Shown piece by piece: positions 1-8,846 of a DNA stretch of 56,446 nucleotides. The notes beneath the pieces were generated by a model. That model was not told where the DNA came from. It made no database searches and saw nothing but the letters and a program-made list of their open reading frames with translations. Source of the DNA: a virus; the IMG/VR virus record IMGVR_UViG_3300023179_000130, positions 1 to 56,446 of that record. One strand, written 5' to 3'. The stretch's first letter is position 1. Each line of letters starts with the position of its first letter. The position numbers and the translations under genes were made by a program.

Positions 1-545
1 TGTTTTTTATCAAGGTTCATTCCAGAGTTCTGAATAATACAGTCAAAGTTATTCCAATCATATAAATGCTTGTCCAAAGCACACTCACTTGGTGACTTGG
101 AGTGATATGGATCTAAATCAAGTCTAATAACAAATCCACCAGCATTTTTTATAGCTTCAACCTCATTAGGAAATCTGCAATCTGCTATTATCGCTAAATC
201 TAAATTATCTCTTCTGATTCTATTTATTGTTGCATCTACCCAAACACTATTTTTAAGAGAGCGAAAAATATCTGTTCCAATAATTTCCATAGCTGCTCTG
301 GCGGTTAGTTTTTTATTATCCCAAGTCAAGTTCGTAATAGTATTTTTATCGTCATCAGTACCATAACACTGTTCATATGTCATACCTAAGATATTCATAC
401 AAATATCTTGTTTTAATGGATCAGCAAAGCTATAGATTCTATAAGATATTTTTAAACTATGTCTATCAATAATAGATTTGATATAATCTGCTGCTGTGCT
501 TTTACCAGATTGTTTTCTGCCAGAAAGAGCAATAATTTTTGTCAT
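1..545 (-). CDS. Deoxynucleoside monophosphate kinase, 3'-truncated by window edge
   Basis: This P-loop kinase would phosphorylate dNMPs to dNDPs for phage DNA synthesis, like T4 gp1. The 181 residues visible run off the left edge, so the C-terminus is missing. The start at 545 is followed by MTKIIALSGRKQSGKSTA, a Walker A loop at about residues 8-16. The sequence ADCRFPNEVEAIKNAGG near residue 120 is the conserved nucleotide-binding region of this kinase family. Its ATG overlaps the stop of the upstream primase (ATGA), indicating translational coupling in one replication operon. The assignment is firm at family level. Specificity for particular bases cannot be read. Confidence 0.88.
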   Translation of the reverse strand, partial: MTKIIALSGRKQSGKSTAADYIKSIIDRHSLKISYRIYSFADPLKQDICMNILGMTYEQCYGTDDDKNTITNLTWDNKKLTARAAMEIIGTDIFRSLKNSVWVDATINRIRRDNLDLAIIADCRFPNEVEAIKNAGGFVIRLDLDPYHSKSPSECALDKHLYDWNNFDCIIQNSGMNLDKK

Positions 546-1732
546 ATAATTTTCTCTAATGGTATTTTTATTTCGTTATTAATTTCTTCACTATTCATAT
601 CGGCTACATCATTTTTTGAAATCTGAAAATGAAATACTCTATAGGTATTTTTACATTTAGTTTTGATCTGTTCAGCCGCTTTATGACCAGCATCGTCATT
701 ATCTGTTAATATAACCACCACCATAGCTCCAGACGAATCTAATAATATTTTCTGCCTGTCGCTTAATGACGAGCCAAAAATAGCTAAACTATTATGTATA
801 CCATTTTCTTCTAATTTCCAGACGTTACCAGGACTTTCAACCAAAATAGCCACACTAGATTCTACAATAAATTTTTTAGCATACCAAAAATTATACAAAT
901 AATGGTTTATGCTGACATTAGTGCTATGTTTCCATTTAGAGTATTTCCATAATTCTTCCTCTTTGGGGCAGTCTATTATTGCACTATGAAAGTGTTTGCA
1001 AGTATTACATTTTTCAAAAATACTACGACCACTACACCCTATCATATGACTATGATCATTATTGTATATGGGCGCTACTGCTCTATTAAACATCTCCTTA
1101 TTAGGCTTATTACATAAGCCCACATCATATTTATCTAATATCTCTGGTGCAAATCCTCTATTAATAAAATATTCACAAGGCATTATTAGTGAATTTCTCA
1201 CGGTTTGTCTTGTTGGTAATGATATTGTTTGTTGATTAGGGTCTTTTGATCTTTTATCTAATATTTGGTCTATAATAGTAGAAAATTGTTTCTTTTCTTT
1301 ATCTGTTTTTGATATTTTAATATCTTTATAATTTTTGTTTAAAAAATCTAGACAAAAATTTACCGCTTCTTCAAAAGAGCACATATTATCACCATTTTTA
1401 GTCCAGCGATATTTTCTATTAGATATTACTCCTCTAACAAAACCAATAATAGATCCTTTGAAAAATTTATCACATCCATGTGTTCTACATTTCCAATTGC
1501 CTCTATAATAGTCTCCGGTATGATAAATATTAATAGCAGATATATTATCTCCATTATGAATAGGACATGACATAGTAACCATTTTACTACTATATGTATA
1601 TTCTAAATCTAATATACTTAAAAGTTCTTCGATATTATCACACAGATCATCACAAATAACCTTAAGCTTATCTTGATCATTCAAATGGGATTTGTGCTTC
1701 ATCTTCATTATTGTGTTCAATGTTTGAGTCAT
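542..1732 (-). CDS. dnaG: DnaG-type DNA primase (CHC2 zinc finger plus TOPRIM)
   Basis: This protein would synthesise RNA primers at the phage replication fork. Residues 50-90 hold a CHC2-like zinc site (SCPIHN, then WKCRTHGC). The C-terminal third has a TOPRIM fold, with the glutamate in VAILVESPGNVWK near residue 295 and the metal-binding ILTDNDDAGHKAA near residue 340. At 396 residues it is shorter than bacterial DnaG and typical of phage primases without a long helicase-interaction tail. The 5' end overlaps the helicase gene by 56 bases. ATGs at residues 9 and 11 are alternative starts that only slightly reduce the overlap. It is co-transcribed with helicase and RecA. Confidence 0.9.
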   Translation of the reverse strand: MTQTLNTIMKMKHKSHLNDQDKLKVICDDLCDNIEELLSILDLEYTYSSKMVTMSCPIHNGDNISAINIYHTGDYYRGNWKCRTHGCDKFFKGSIIGFVRGVISNRKYRWTKNGDNMCSFEEAVNFCLDFLNKNYKDIKISKTDKEKKQFSTIIDQILDKRSKDPNQQTISLPTRQTVRNSLIMPCEYFINRGFAPEILDKYDVGLCNKPNKEMFNRAVAPIYNNDHSHMIGCSGRSIFEKCNTCKHFHSAIIDCPKEEELWKYSKWKHSTNVSINHYLYNFWYAKKFIVESSVAILVESPGNVWKLEENGIHNSLAIFGSSLSDRQKILLDSSGAMVVVILTDNDDAGHKAAEQIKTKCKNTYRVFHFQISKNDVADMNSEEINNEIKIPLEKII

Positions 1733-3158
1733 TATTAATTATAAATCCTTTGTCTCTGGGGCTATTATTATTTAATAGCTCTAATCTTGTTTGTCCCTCA
1801 ATAATTTTAGCGCACCAACCTTTCATTGTACAATTAATATAATCATTATCATCTAATCCTCCTCCATGTCTACTTACTAGGGGTAATAGTTTTCTATTAC
1901 CATTATCTGGTCCATCTTCTGCTATTTCTTCGTCCGATTTTCTCTTAAATATAGAAAAATTACTACATAACCAAATAATCCTATCCGAACCACTAGCAGT
2001 ATCTGTGCTTTCTTTTGTAATACCGTCTCTATTTAATTGTATAAATGATAAAATGGGTATCTGATATCTAACAGCAAAATTATGTAAAGCTGTCATCATA
2101 AAACCTAATACTTGATATTCTTTCATATCCTGAGAAATACCCGCACTATCCATAAGTTTTAAATAATCATAAACTATCACACATTGTTTTGCTGTACCAT
2201 CATCATTTAGTCCTACCTCTTTACAAATCCATCTACGCATAATAGCCAATTGTTCTTCAAAAGGTTTACCTGCTATAGATTTATAGAATAGCGGCGTTTC
2301 CTTTAATTTATTGGATGCTTCTAGGATTTTCAGTTTTTTATCTGGGGACTGTGCAAATTTTCCAGTTTCAATAGAATTTATTTCAATTTCTGTATTCATA
2401 GCTAATACTCTATTAATATGATCCACAGTATTCATTTCTGTATCCATATTTAATACTGGTATTTTTAGTTGATTAGCAATATAAAATCCTATATTATCTG
2501 CTAAAAGTGTTTTACCTGTTTTTGGTCTAGCAGCAATAACATTTACTGTGCCTTTTCTAAAACCGCCACCAATAGCTTTGTCATATACAGGAAAACCAGT
2601 TGGTATACCAATTTGATCAATAGTATTTTCTTCTAGGCTCTGAATATAATTATCAATATCTTTACCGACATGTATAGGATTATTATCAGTATCGTTAAGT
2701 AAAGACGAGAAATTAAATATAGCATCTTCTGCGATACCAAGAATACTAGCTATTGGCTCACTACCATTAATATCTAAGATTTTATCCTGAGCAGTTTCTA
2801 GCTGTTTGCGTAGTAGTCTTGCTATTTCTAGTTTTCTAATTTTAGCAGCAAACTTTCTGACATTCTCAAGACTAACAGGAAAATCTACAATAGCCTTTAA
2901 ATGCTGGGCCTCGTCTTTTTTAGACAAAATATTTGTAAAGCCCAGCTCTTGTCCTGTAGAATAAATTAAAGCAATATCTATTTTTGGACGACTAGAGTCT
3001 TCGCAAATTTTTTTTAAACATTGATATATGATACTATTACTATCAATAGTAAAAGTTGTATCCTGTACAATATCAGCAATATCTAAATAAGCATCTTCAC
3101 CATAAGTAATAATACCTGCCAATACTGCTCTTTCTGCCGCTGGATCACACAAAATCAT
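1677..3158 (-). CDS. dnaB: Replicative DNA helicase, DnaB family
   Basis: This hexameric helicase would unwind DNA at the fork. The N-terminal 100 residues resemble the DnaB N-terminal domain (DPAAERAVLAGI at the start). The RecA-like core has Walker A in ARPKTGKTLLADN near residue 210 and Walker B in VIVYDYLKLMDS near residue 330. An arginine-finger region follows (SRHGGG near residue 430). Its 493 residues match the family. It lies directly upstream of the primase and overlaps it, matching the usual helicase-primase partnership. The ATG at 3158 is nine bases from the previous stop. Confidence 0.92.
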   Translation of the reverse strand: MILCDPAAERAVLAGIITYGEDAYLDIADIVQDTTFTIDSNSIIYQCLKKICEDSSRPKIDIALIYSTGQELGFTNILSKKDEAQHLKAIVDFPVSLENVRKFAAKIRKLEIARLLRKQLETAQDKILDINGSEPIASILGIAEDAIFNFSSLLNDTDNNPIHVGKDIDNYIQSLEENTIDQIGIPTGFPVYDKAIGGGFRKGTVNVIAARPKTGKTLLADNIGFYIANQLKIPVLNMDTEMNTVDHINRVLAMNTEIEINSIETGKFAQSPDKKLKILEASNKLKETPLFYKSIAGKPFEEQLAIMRRWICKEVGLNDDGTAKQCVIVYDYLKLMDSAGISQDMKEYQVLGFMMTALHNFAVRYQIPILSFIQLNRDGITKESTDTASGSDRIIWLCSNFSIFKRKSDEEIAEDGPDNGNRKLLPLVSRHGGGLDDNDYINCTMKGWCAKIIEGQTRLELLNNNSPRDKGFIINNDSNIEHNNEDEAQIPFE

Positions 3159-3167
3159 ATTATTCCT

Positions 3168-3590
3168 TTAACCGGCTTGTGTTGAACATAGATTACATTT
3201 ATATCTTTGTACAGAGTCCACTATCGATGGATTTACTTGTTCTGTTTTACCACATACTCTACATGTAACTGTTATTGGCTCAAAAGTACGATTTCTTGGA
3301 ACTGGAGGATGTTTTGAGACCTTTTGATCAAACTGTATATCTTCTTTATGCATATTTTTTTCAGGCATATCCAAAAACTTATTTTTAAATGGCTTTTTTG
3401 ACTTATTATCATTTAAAAGTTTTCTAGATTTTGTTTTGATTATACTAGAAGTTTCTTCTTCATTAGACTCCTGTGTACTAAGATTATTGTCTTTGTGAGC
3501 CGATTGCCTGTCAACAACACTTTGTAAAAGAGCAATAAGTTTTTTGATTTCGTTTGGATCAGATCCACTTAGTATATCATCAATTTCCAT
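3168..3590 (-). CDS. Small zinc-ribbon protein
   Basis: This 140-residue protein has a disordered, lysine- and serine-rich middle and a C-terminal zinc ribbon made of TCRVCGK and YKCNLCS (two CxxC pairs, residues about 109-136). It sits between the DnaB helicase and a gene linked to RecA. A role as a small DNA-binding or replication accessory protein is plausible but inferred only from position. The family was not recognised. Confidence 0.75.
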   Translation of the reverse strand: MEIDDILSGSDPNEIKKLIALLQSVVDRQSAHKDNNLSTQESNEEETSSIIKTKSRKLLNDNKSKKPFKNKFLDMPEKNMHKEDIQFDQKVSKHPPVPRNRTFEPITVTCRVCGKTEQVNPSIVDSVQRYKCNLCSTQAG

Positions 3591-4101
3591 GTTTCACCTT
3601 TGTTTTTTGAACAGATAAAATGATGTCCGATAAATTTTTAATATTATTGGCTATATATGATAGTCTATCTATTCTTTGTTTAGCATACTTTTTAATATTG
3701 TTCAATGACTGAGCTTTATCATTATGCTTAATTGCTTGGTAAGATTTTTCTATATAGCCATACCCCTTATAATTATTTATTTCATCTGAAATAATCTCTT
3801 TTATTTTTTCTTCAGACCAATTATGTCTAGCTATTTCACGATTAATAGATCTTTGTAAATGAAAAGAAAACTGACCCAATCTATATGCTATTTGGGCACA
3901 ATCTTCTGGTGATAATTTTTCTATAGAATCTCTATTCATAGTCAAATAGTTATTTATTTCGTCTGATGCAAAAGAAGACGAGTATTCTGGTAGTCCTAAA
4001 TTTTGTTCATATTGATCTAGGATACTATCCCAATACTGTAATTCTTCTTTTGCTGTTTTAGCTTTGGATTCTTTTTCGCCAGTCATCGATTGATTCGTCA
4101 T
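3580..4101 (-). CDS. Hypothetical protein in the recombination/replication operon
   Basis: This is a 173-residue, mostly helical, charged protein with no motif I recognise. It overlaps both neighbours (11 bases with the zinc-ribbon gene and 44 with the nuclease-like gene), so it is translated as part of the RecA-helicase operon. In T4-like phages this position often holds recombination mediators such as UvsY. No similarity to UvsY can be claimed from sequence by eye. A second ATG at residue 6 is an alternative start. Confidence 0.75.
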   Translation of the reverse strand: MTNQSMTGEKESKAKTAKEELQYWDSILDQYEQNLGLPEYSSSFASDEINNYLTMNRDSIEKLSPEDCAQIAYRLGQFSFHLQRSINREIARHNWSEEKIKEIISDEINNYKGYGYIEKSYQAIKHNDKAQSLNNIKKYAKQRIDRLSYIANNIKNLSDIILSVQKTKVKHGN

Positions 4102-4462
4102 ACGGTAACTCTATGTATTGAATATTATTAATTCTACACCACTCTTGTTTATCTTTATCTCTTTTTTGAGCCTTTAAAAATCCTAACATATTTGTATGAT
4201 AAAATGCCACAAACTTATAATGTTGTTCACCATGAATTTCTAAACAGAGTTTTTTTAAAGGTAAATAAAAGTCTAAAAATAAAGTTTCTGATCGTCGTAA
4301 AGGTATCGGTACTTCTTCTAAAATTTGTAGTGTTGGAAATAAACCTGTTAATAGTTCCCTAGCTTTTAAATGATAAGAAGACTTATTTTCCAAAGATCCT
4401 TTAGACATATTTCCAGTTAATTGCCAATTATGACTATTATTATCTAGATCTTTTACAAGCAT
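4058..4462 (-). CDS. PD-(D/E)XK-like small nuclease (DUF559/Vsr-like)
   Basis: This 134-residue protein has the layout of the DUF559/Vsr restriction-endonuclease fold. An acidic residue lies in LFLDFYLPLKK (about residues 61-71), followed by CLEIHGEQHYKF with the E-x-H-G-E-Q-H core. A C-terminal block, KDKQEWCRINNIQYIELPY, resembles the helix-strand that ends many of these nucleases. It could nick or cleave DNA in repair or recombination, which fits the gene next to it, RecA. The start at 4462 overlaps the recA stop. An internal ATG at residue 19 is an alternative. Activity is inferred. Confidence 0.7.
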   Translation of the reverse strand: MLVKDLDNNSHNWQLTGNMSKGSLENKSSYHLKARELLTGLFPTLQILEEVPIPLRRSETLFLDFYLPLKKLCLEIHGEQHYKFVAFYHTNMLGFLKAQKRDKDKQEWCRINNIQYIELPYDESIDDWRKRIQS

Positions 4463-5472
4463 TTAATTCCCATAGTGGTTTTAATTGACTTGACAAGCTC
4501 TTCATAAACTTCTGGATGTTCCATTAGATAGGCTCTGATTTTTTCGGTTCCCTGAAACTTGGGCTTATCTTCTAAGGATGTTAAAGTATACCATGCTCCT
4601 CCTTTATGAATTAAGCCCATATCAGAAGCCAAATTAATAGCTTCCATTTGCTTATCAACACCACTACCATATCTAATATAACTGGTAATAGTACCACCGG
4701 GAGGCCCGAGGGCAGAACAAAGAACCTGCCACTCAATCTCTTGTCCTATTTGAGTGCTGTCGCTGCTCAGAACCCACGGTTTAAAAGTTTTGGCTCGTAG
4801 CTTGATGTCGGTTTGATAGGCAATAGCCTGACCAGACTTTTCTTTAAATTCTGCTCCATATCCTGTTGGATTGCCCATTAAATGCGTAATACCAATAACG
4901 ATATTTTTATTGACAGGAATAACATTAGCTACCTTTCGACAAAACTTAGCCAACAATTTAGCTCCGTCTGCTCTTTGCATCTTATCCATATCTGTTGTAA
5001 TCTCAGCTTCTGTACATAGTGCAGAATAGGAGTCGATGATAACTACTGATCCTGGAATTTCATTAATAATCTTTTCTGCTATCTGAAGATATTCTTCCGC
5101 ATGGAGAATCTTTCCTAGTTGAGATCCGATAACATGAAATCGCTCCAGATCTAAGCCCGGTATTCCTTCTAAATCTCGCTTTTTTAATCTGCCTTCGATA
5201 TTTAGGTAATACACTTGCCGACCATCTTTAAAAGTTCCATGAGCATATTCCATTTTCTGAGCGGTTGCACAAAAGTCTAACGATGTTGTGGTTTTACCGC
5301 ACTTGGGCTGGCCCGTTAAAACAACAAAGCTACCTTCTGGTATTCCGCCATTTAAAATAATATCTAACGATGGACTAACTGGTATGGTCATTACTTTTCT
5401 ATCTACTATAGCATTACCAGATAGAATGATGTCGTCTCCAAAACTTTTAATCACATCATCTTTAACTGTCAT
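4453..5472 (-). CDS. recA: RecA/UvsX-type recombinase
   Basis: This strand-exchange recombinase would act in phage recombination and replication restart. It carries Walker A in TGQPKCGKTTTSLDF (about residues 53-67) and Walker B in VVIIDSYSALC near residue 143. The expected glutamine/allosteric segment and AEFKEKSGQAIAYQTDIKLRA follow. It has 339 residues, close to bacterial RecA. The ATG at 5472 is preceded by AAAGGATAT as ribosome site and overlaps the previous gene's stop. It sits with helicase, primase and nuclease-like genes. Confidence 0.93.
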   Translation of the reverse strand: MTVKDDVIKSFGDDIILSGNAIVDRKVMTIPVSPSLDIILNGGIPEGSFVVLTGQPKCGKTTTSLDFCATAQKMEYAHGTFKDGRQVYYLNIEGRLKKRDLEGIPGLDLERFHVIGSQLGKILHAEEYLQIAEKIINEIPGSVVIIDSYSALCTEAEITTDMDKMQRADGAKLLAKFCRKVANVIPVNKNIVIGITHLMGNPTGYGAEFKEKSGQAIAYQTDIKLRAKTFKPWVLSSDSTQIGQEIEWQVLCSALGPPGGTITSYIRYGSGVDKQMEAINLASDMGLIHKGGAWYTLTSLEDKPKFQGTEKIRAYLMEHPEVYEELVKSIKTTMGIKCL

Positions 5473-5884
5473 TATCTATATCCTTTAGTTTTGATAAAAT
5501 GCTTTTATTAATCTTATTTATACTACCAAAAGACGGTCTATCTTTTCTTTGTATCTCTAATGATAATATTTGATTTTGAGAGTCCAAAATCTTTTGCTCT
5601 TGTTCTATTATAGGTATCAGATGAGGGGCGCGCAGAGAATAAATTTTTGAGGCAGCAGAGTTTTTTAAAGCTTTAATTATAGCAGTATCGGTATACTTTT
5701 CCAATAATTTATTAGCTGATCCTATTTGATTCCTATAATATTTGCTCCATTCTTTACTAGACCAAAATTTATAATGCAAGTCTTTTTTTAACATCCTTGC
5801 TCTGTTCTCACAAATCATTTCTGTAATATATTGGGCAGCACTAACATCCTTACCGTTTGAATACTTAGACGGATATTTTTTCAT
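5462..5884 (-). CDS. Hypothetical protein upstream of recA
   Basis: This is a 140-residue basic, helix-rich protein without recognisable motifs. It overlaps recA by 11 bases and so belongs to the same operon. The N-terminal segment is rich in Lys, Tyr and Trp and the C-terminal half could form a coiled coil around EQEQKILDSQNQILSLEIQ. No function can be assigned. Confidence 0.75.
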   Translation of the reverse strand: MKKYPSKYSNGKDVSAAQYITEMICENRARMLKKDLHYKFWSSKEWSKYYRNQIGSANKLLEKYTDTAIIKALKNSAASKIYSLRAPHLIPIIEQEQKILDSQNQILSLEIQRKDRPSFGSINKINKSILSKLKDIDNDS

Positions 5885-5905
5885 AAAAATGTATGGCTAC
5901 CATTA

Positions 5906-6247
5906 CTACCTATTATTAGGTCTATAGATATCGTTATTGGGTTTTCTAACAGATCTTTGATCTGCCTTTTTTTGAAGCTCATCGTGCATAGCGCTGGCTT
6001 CTTTAGTCATGATAGATACACTATTGGTTTTTTTAACAGCAGTTTGGTTAACCATCATATTTTTAGATTTATTTGATACAGGAGAGCTTTTGGTCTCAAT
6101 ATTATTTGTTGTTTTAGAATGTTTTTCAAGAACATTAGAAACTTGTTTGACCGTAATCTTAAGCTCATCAGCAATTTTAATAGATTCTATACTTTGTGAA
6201 TTAAGCCATAAAATAGCATATGTTTGTATTTTATTTAATTTGCTCAT
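5906..6247 (-). CDS. Small helix-turn-helix protein
   Basis: The first 45 residues of this 113-residue protein read as a helix-turn-helix (IQTYAILWLNSQSIESIKIADELKITVKQVSNVLEKH). The rest is polar and probably disordered. The ATG overlaps the stop of the upstream gene. It may be a DNA-binding regulator or accessory factor of the replication operon. That role is inferred from the HTH-like pattern alone. Confidence 0.7.
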   Translation of the reverse strand: MSKLNKIQTYAILWLNSQSIESIKIADELKITVKQVSNVLEKHSKTTNNIETKSSPVSNKSKNMMVNQTAVKKTNSVSIMTKEASAMHDELQKKADQRSVRKPNNDIYRPNNR

Positions 6248-6621
6248 CAGATCGCCTCCCTTTCAGCATTATTAAAATAAGCTATATTTTTAGTTTTAAG
6301 AAAATTTATATAGTGTCCAAAACATTTGAAATTAACATCTCTAAATTTAACAATACTGGGATTATTATCATAAAGAGTATATTTTTTTTCTTCCCCATAA
6401 ACAGAAAGAGGATTATATAACCGACCATCTTTGGCTAGTCTAATGCTATATCTAATAGAAGAATCATCTCTAATAACTTTTTTAGCAAGAGTGTTTTTAT
6501 TAGCTGATGATGTTCTGGGATTATTTTCTTCATCTAAAAAATCCTCTAATCCAATTACACAATAAAATTCAGTTGTTGCTATAGTTTTTTTGGTATTTTG
6601 TTCAAATATAAAATCTGACAT
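6247..6621 (-). CDS. Hypothetical protein, paralogue of the gene at 6991-7395
   Basis: This 124-residue protein shares an organisation with the gene two positions upstream: an N-terminal MSD(I/F)F, then GxEDFLDxxxxPRT near residue 25, AKK(V/A)I, a LYNP motif, and a C-terminal FLKTK segment followed by an aromatic and NxAxxE. The pair looks like a diverged tandem duplication with an FmdB-like gene between the copies. The function is unknown. Confidence 0.72.
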   Translation of the reverse strand: MSDFIFEQNTKKTIATTEFYCVIGLEDFLDEENNPRTSSANKNTLAKKVIRDDSSIRYSIRLAKDGRLYNPLSVYGEEKKYTLYDNNPSIVKFRDVNFKCFGHYINFLKTKNIAYFNNAEREAI

Positions 6622-6630
6622 TCTTTCTCC

Positions 6631-6990
6631 TTAGTTGGGCCATTTAATTTTCGGTTGTTTTTTAATTCGCGTCATACCTGATGGCAGAGGTTTTCTTTCT
6701 GCATTATCTTCTTTATACGAATTGTGTTTTTTATATAAATTTGCCTTTTGATCATCACTAAACTTATCTCGATTTCTTTTAGCCAAATCGCCTATTGTTT
6801 TTAATTCAGAATCTGTTTTTTTAATAGAAGTATTTAGACCAGATAAATCTGTAGTATAATCTCTAGAAATATTTTTTGATTCACATTTTTCACAACACAA
6901 TTTGTTTTGTTTTCTTTCATATTCTTTTATAGAAAAAATAAACTCCATTGATGTAAAGCAATCATTACAAACATAAGAATATGCTGGCAT
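6631..6990 (-). CDS. FmdB-like zinc-ribbon protein
   Basis: The N-terminus MPAYSYVCNDCFTSMEFIFS and the later CCEKCESKNISRDY match the small FmdB-type zinc ribbon, which starts M-P-x-Y-x-Y-x-C-x-x-C and has a second CxxC about 20 residues on. The C-terminal half is basic, with an RKPLPSGMTRIKKQ segment. Phages often encode such proteins as small nucleic-acid-binding factors. It abuts its neighbours within one transcript. The specific role is unknown. Confidence 0.78.
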   Translation of the reverse strand: MPAYSYVCNDCFTSMEFIFSIKEYERKQNKLCCEKCESKNISRDYTTDLSGLNTSIKKTDSELKTIGDLAKRNRDKFSDDQKANLYKKHNSYKEDNAERKPLPSGMTRIKKQPKIKWPN

Positions 6991-7395
6991 TTATGATAAT
7001 TCCTTTTGAGCAGCTTTGAGCCAATTTAAGCTTTTAGTTTTTAAAAATTCTTTATATTTATTAAATATGCTTTCTGTTACTTCGATTAAGGCCCATTCGT
7101 TTTTATATGTTTTATGCAGATGGGAGTATTCGTGTTTATTATTGTCTTGTATAGAGTGAACGGTGGTTGGATTATATAGTATTTTTAGAGGATTAGCTTT
7201 AACATAGTAACGATATTGATAATTTTTATTTGTTAGCTGACGAGATTTTTTATTTTGTATCGCTTTGGCTAAAACTATCGCTGTTTCTTTATGTGTTCTT
7301 GGATAACCTTTATCATCCAAGAAATCTTCTTTACCATGTATTGTATAATACAGATTTGTATTAATGTTATTATCGGCAATAAAGATATCTGACAT
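6991..7395 (-). CDS. Hypothetical protein, paralogue of the gene at 6247-6621
   Basis: This 134-residue protein is related to the gene at 6247-6621 through the GKEDFLDDKGYPRT segment, the LYNPTTVHS segment and the FLKTKSLNWLKAAQKE C-terminus. It is the first gene after the promoter at 7429-7456 and so probably the leading gene of the replication transcript. The function is unknown. Confidence 0.75.
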   Translation of the reverse strand: MSDIFIADNNINTNLYYTIHGKEDFLDDKGYPRTHKETAIVLAKAIQNKKSRQLTNKNYQYRYYVKANPLKILYNPTTVHSIQDNNKHEYSHLHKTYKNEWALIEVTESIFNKYKEFLKTKSLNWLKAAQKELS

Positions 7396-7428
7396 ATTAT
7401 TCCTCTGTTTAACGATAACATCTACTAT

Positions 7429-7456
7429 ATAGTAGTAGAAAAATTAGAGCAGTCAA
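7429..7456 (-). promoter_or_regulatory. Sigma70-like promoter for the replication operon
   Basis: Reading the minus strand, TTGACT (7456-7451) and TACTAT (7434-7429) are separated by 16 bases. Transcription would start near 7421, leaving a leader of about 25 bases before the ATG at 7395. It sits in one of the few gaps in this region, between the HNH gene and the gene cluster running to RecA, helicase and primase. Confidence 0.6.
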
Positions 7457-7517
7457 TTTTTTTTTTATAAACGGTATCTCATTCAAACTTGATATAATAG
7501 AAAATTTTTAATTTATT

Positions 7518-8108
7518 TCAATTTGATTTTATATATATCTCCCATTCTTTGGGTATAGAAAATAATACACTATTCATAGATGATATATATTCGTTAATAA
7601 ATAAAAACTTATTAGTTTTTTTAGGCTCAGATGGTGGTGTTTTGAGTTTCATATTAGCCTGTTGAGGAGTTTTGTTTCCTTTTTTTCTATTACAGGTAAC
7701 ACATGCTGTTACTATATTTGTCCAGCATGTAGGACTACCATATTTTCTATCCCAAATTGATTTAGGAATAACATGATCATAAGTTAAATGATTTATATCT
7801 TTTTGAGATAAACAATATTGACAAGTATAATTATCTCTAATAAATAAATTTTTACGAGAAAAATTTACAACTTGATTATGAAATCTATAATACTTATTAG
7901 TTTTAATTACAGCAGGTATTTTATATTTTTTACCATTCACTCCAGATATATACTGATTCTTATAAAAATCTATAATTTCAATAGATTTTTGAGAGCTTTG
8001 TTCGTATTGAACAGACAATACTACCGCTCTTTTCCAATCAATAATACCAAATGGGGTAAAATCTGCATTAAGAACCAAGCATTTACTTTTGTGATCTTTC
8101 ATATTCAT
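7518..8108 (-). CDS. HNH endonuclease
   Basis: This 196-residue protein has the domain order of the common phage HNH family. An N-terminal LVLNADFTPFGIIDWKRAVVL segment (residues 12-32) is followed by a zinc/HNH core, TCQYCLS, LTYDHVIPKS and VTACVTCNRKKGNKTP (residues 95-147). The catalytic DH pair is in YDHVIPK. Unlike the four plus-strand HNH genes it runs with its neighbours and overlaps the PhoH-like gene by 26 bases. It may act as a resident nuclease rather than a recent homing insertion. Confidence 0.88.
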   Translation of the reverse strand: MNMKDHKSKCLVLNADFTPFGIIDWKRAVVLSVQYEQSSQKSIEIIDFYKNQYISGVNGKKYKIPAVIKTNKYYRFHNQVVNFSRKNLFIRDNYTCQYCLSQKDINHLTYDHVIPKSIWDRKYGSPTCWTNIVTACVTCNRKKGNKTPQQANMKLKTPPSEPKKTNKFLFINEYISSMNSVLFSIPKEWEIYIKSN

Positions 8109-8808
8109 AATTATCTAGACGAGATATAATTTTGCCAATAATAGGATTTCTTACAATGTCTGAGAAATCTAGCTTTGAAACACCTATTCCCTCAATACCT
8201 TCGAGGGCCGATAGCATATCATAAAATCCTCCCTGCATATGTCTATGTAGATCAGATTGACTAACATCTCCTGTTAATACCATTTTACTATTGTTACCTA
8301 TTCTCGTTAATAACATCTTAAGTTGATCATAAGAAGCATTTTGACATTCATCTGCTACAATAAAAGCATTATGAAAATTACGTCCTCTCATCAGTCCTAA
8401 AGGAACAATCTCAATTTTATTGTTCGTTTTTAGACTAATATATTGAGCGGTTGGTATGAAGTGATTGACTTCATCTAAAAGAGGCAATAGGTATGGATGT
8501 AATTTTTCTTCTGCTGTGCCAGGAAGGTAGCCTATCTTTTCTCCTGACTCTACAACTGGGCGTGTTATGATAATTTTTTTAATTTTTTCATCCAACAAGT
8601 ATTCTAAAGCCATACCGATAGCTATGTGCGTCTTACCACTTCCTGCAACACCCTGACAAAAAGTAATAGTATTTTCTGCTATTGTTCTAATATAATCTTT
8701 TTGATTATCACTTCTGGGTTTTAGTTTATTTCTATAGGCACTCGGAATATTAAGGTCATTGGTTATGTCGATAATTTTGGGTTTTTTTTGTGAGTTTTTT
8801 TTTCTCAA
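8083..8808 (-). CDS. phoH: PhoH-like P-loop ATPase, TTG start
   Basis: This protein belongs to the PhoH/RecD-like helicase family common in large phages. Walker A is QGVAGSGKTHIAIGMA (about residues 52-67). The hallmark ITRPVVESGEKIGYLPG and Walker B IVADECQNASYDQLKMLLTRIG follow, then LTGDVSQSDL. It has 241 residues. The open frame begins with TTG at 8808, six bases after GGG of a weak ribosome site, and no in-frame ATG exists nearby. The function of PhoH proteins in phages is still not settled. Confidence 0.9.
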   Translation of the reverse strand: MRKKNSQKKPKIIDITNDLNIPSAYRNKLKPRSDNQKDYIRTIAENTITFCQGVAGSGKTHIAIGMALEYLLDEKIKKIIITRPVVESGEKIGYLPGTAEEKLHPYLLPLLDEVNHFIPTAQYISLKTNNKIEIVPLGLMRGRNFHNAFIVADECQNASYDQLKMLLTRIGNNSKMVLTGDVSQSDLHRHMQGGFYDMLSALEGIEGIGVSKLDFSDIVRNPIIGKIISRLDNYEYERSQK

Positions 8809-8846
8809 GGAGTACCCTTTACTTATAGAGTATTATGCTAATCTCT

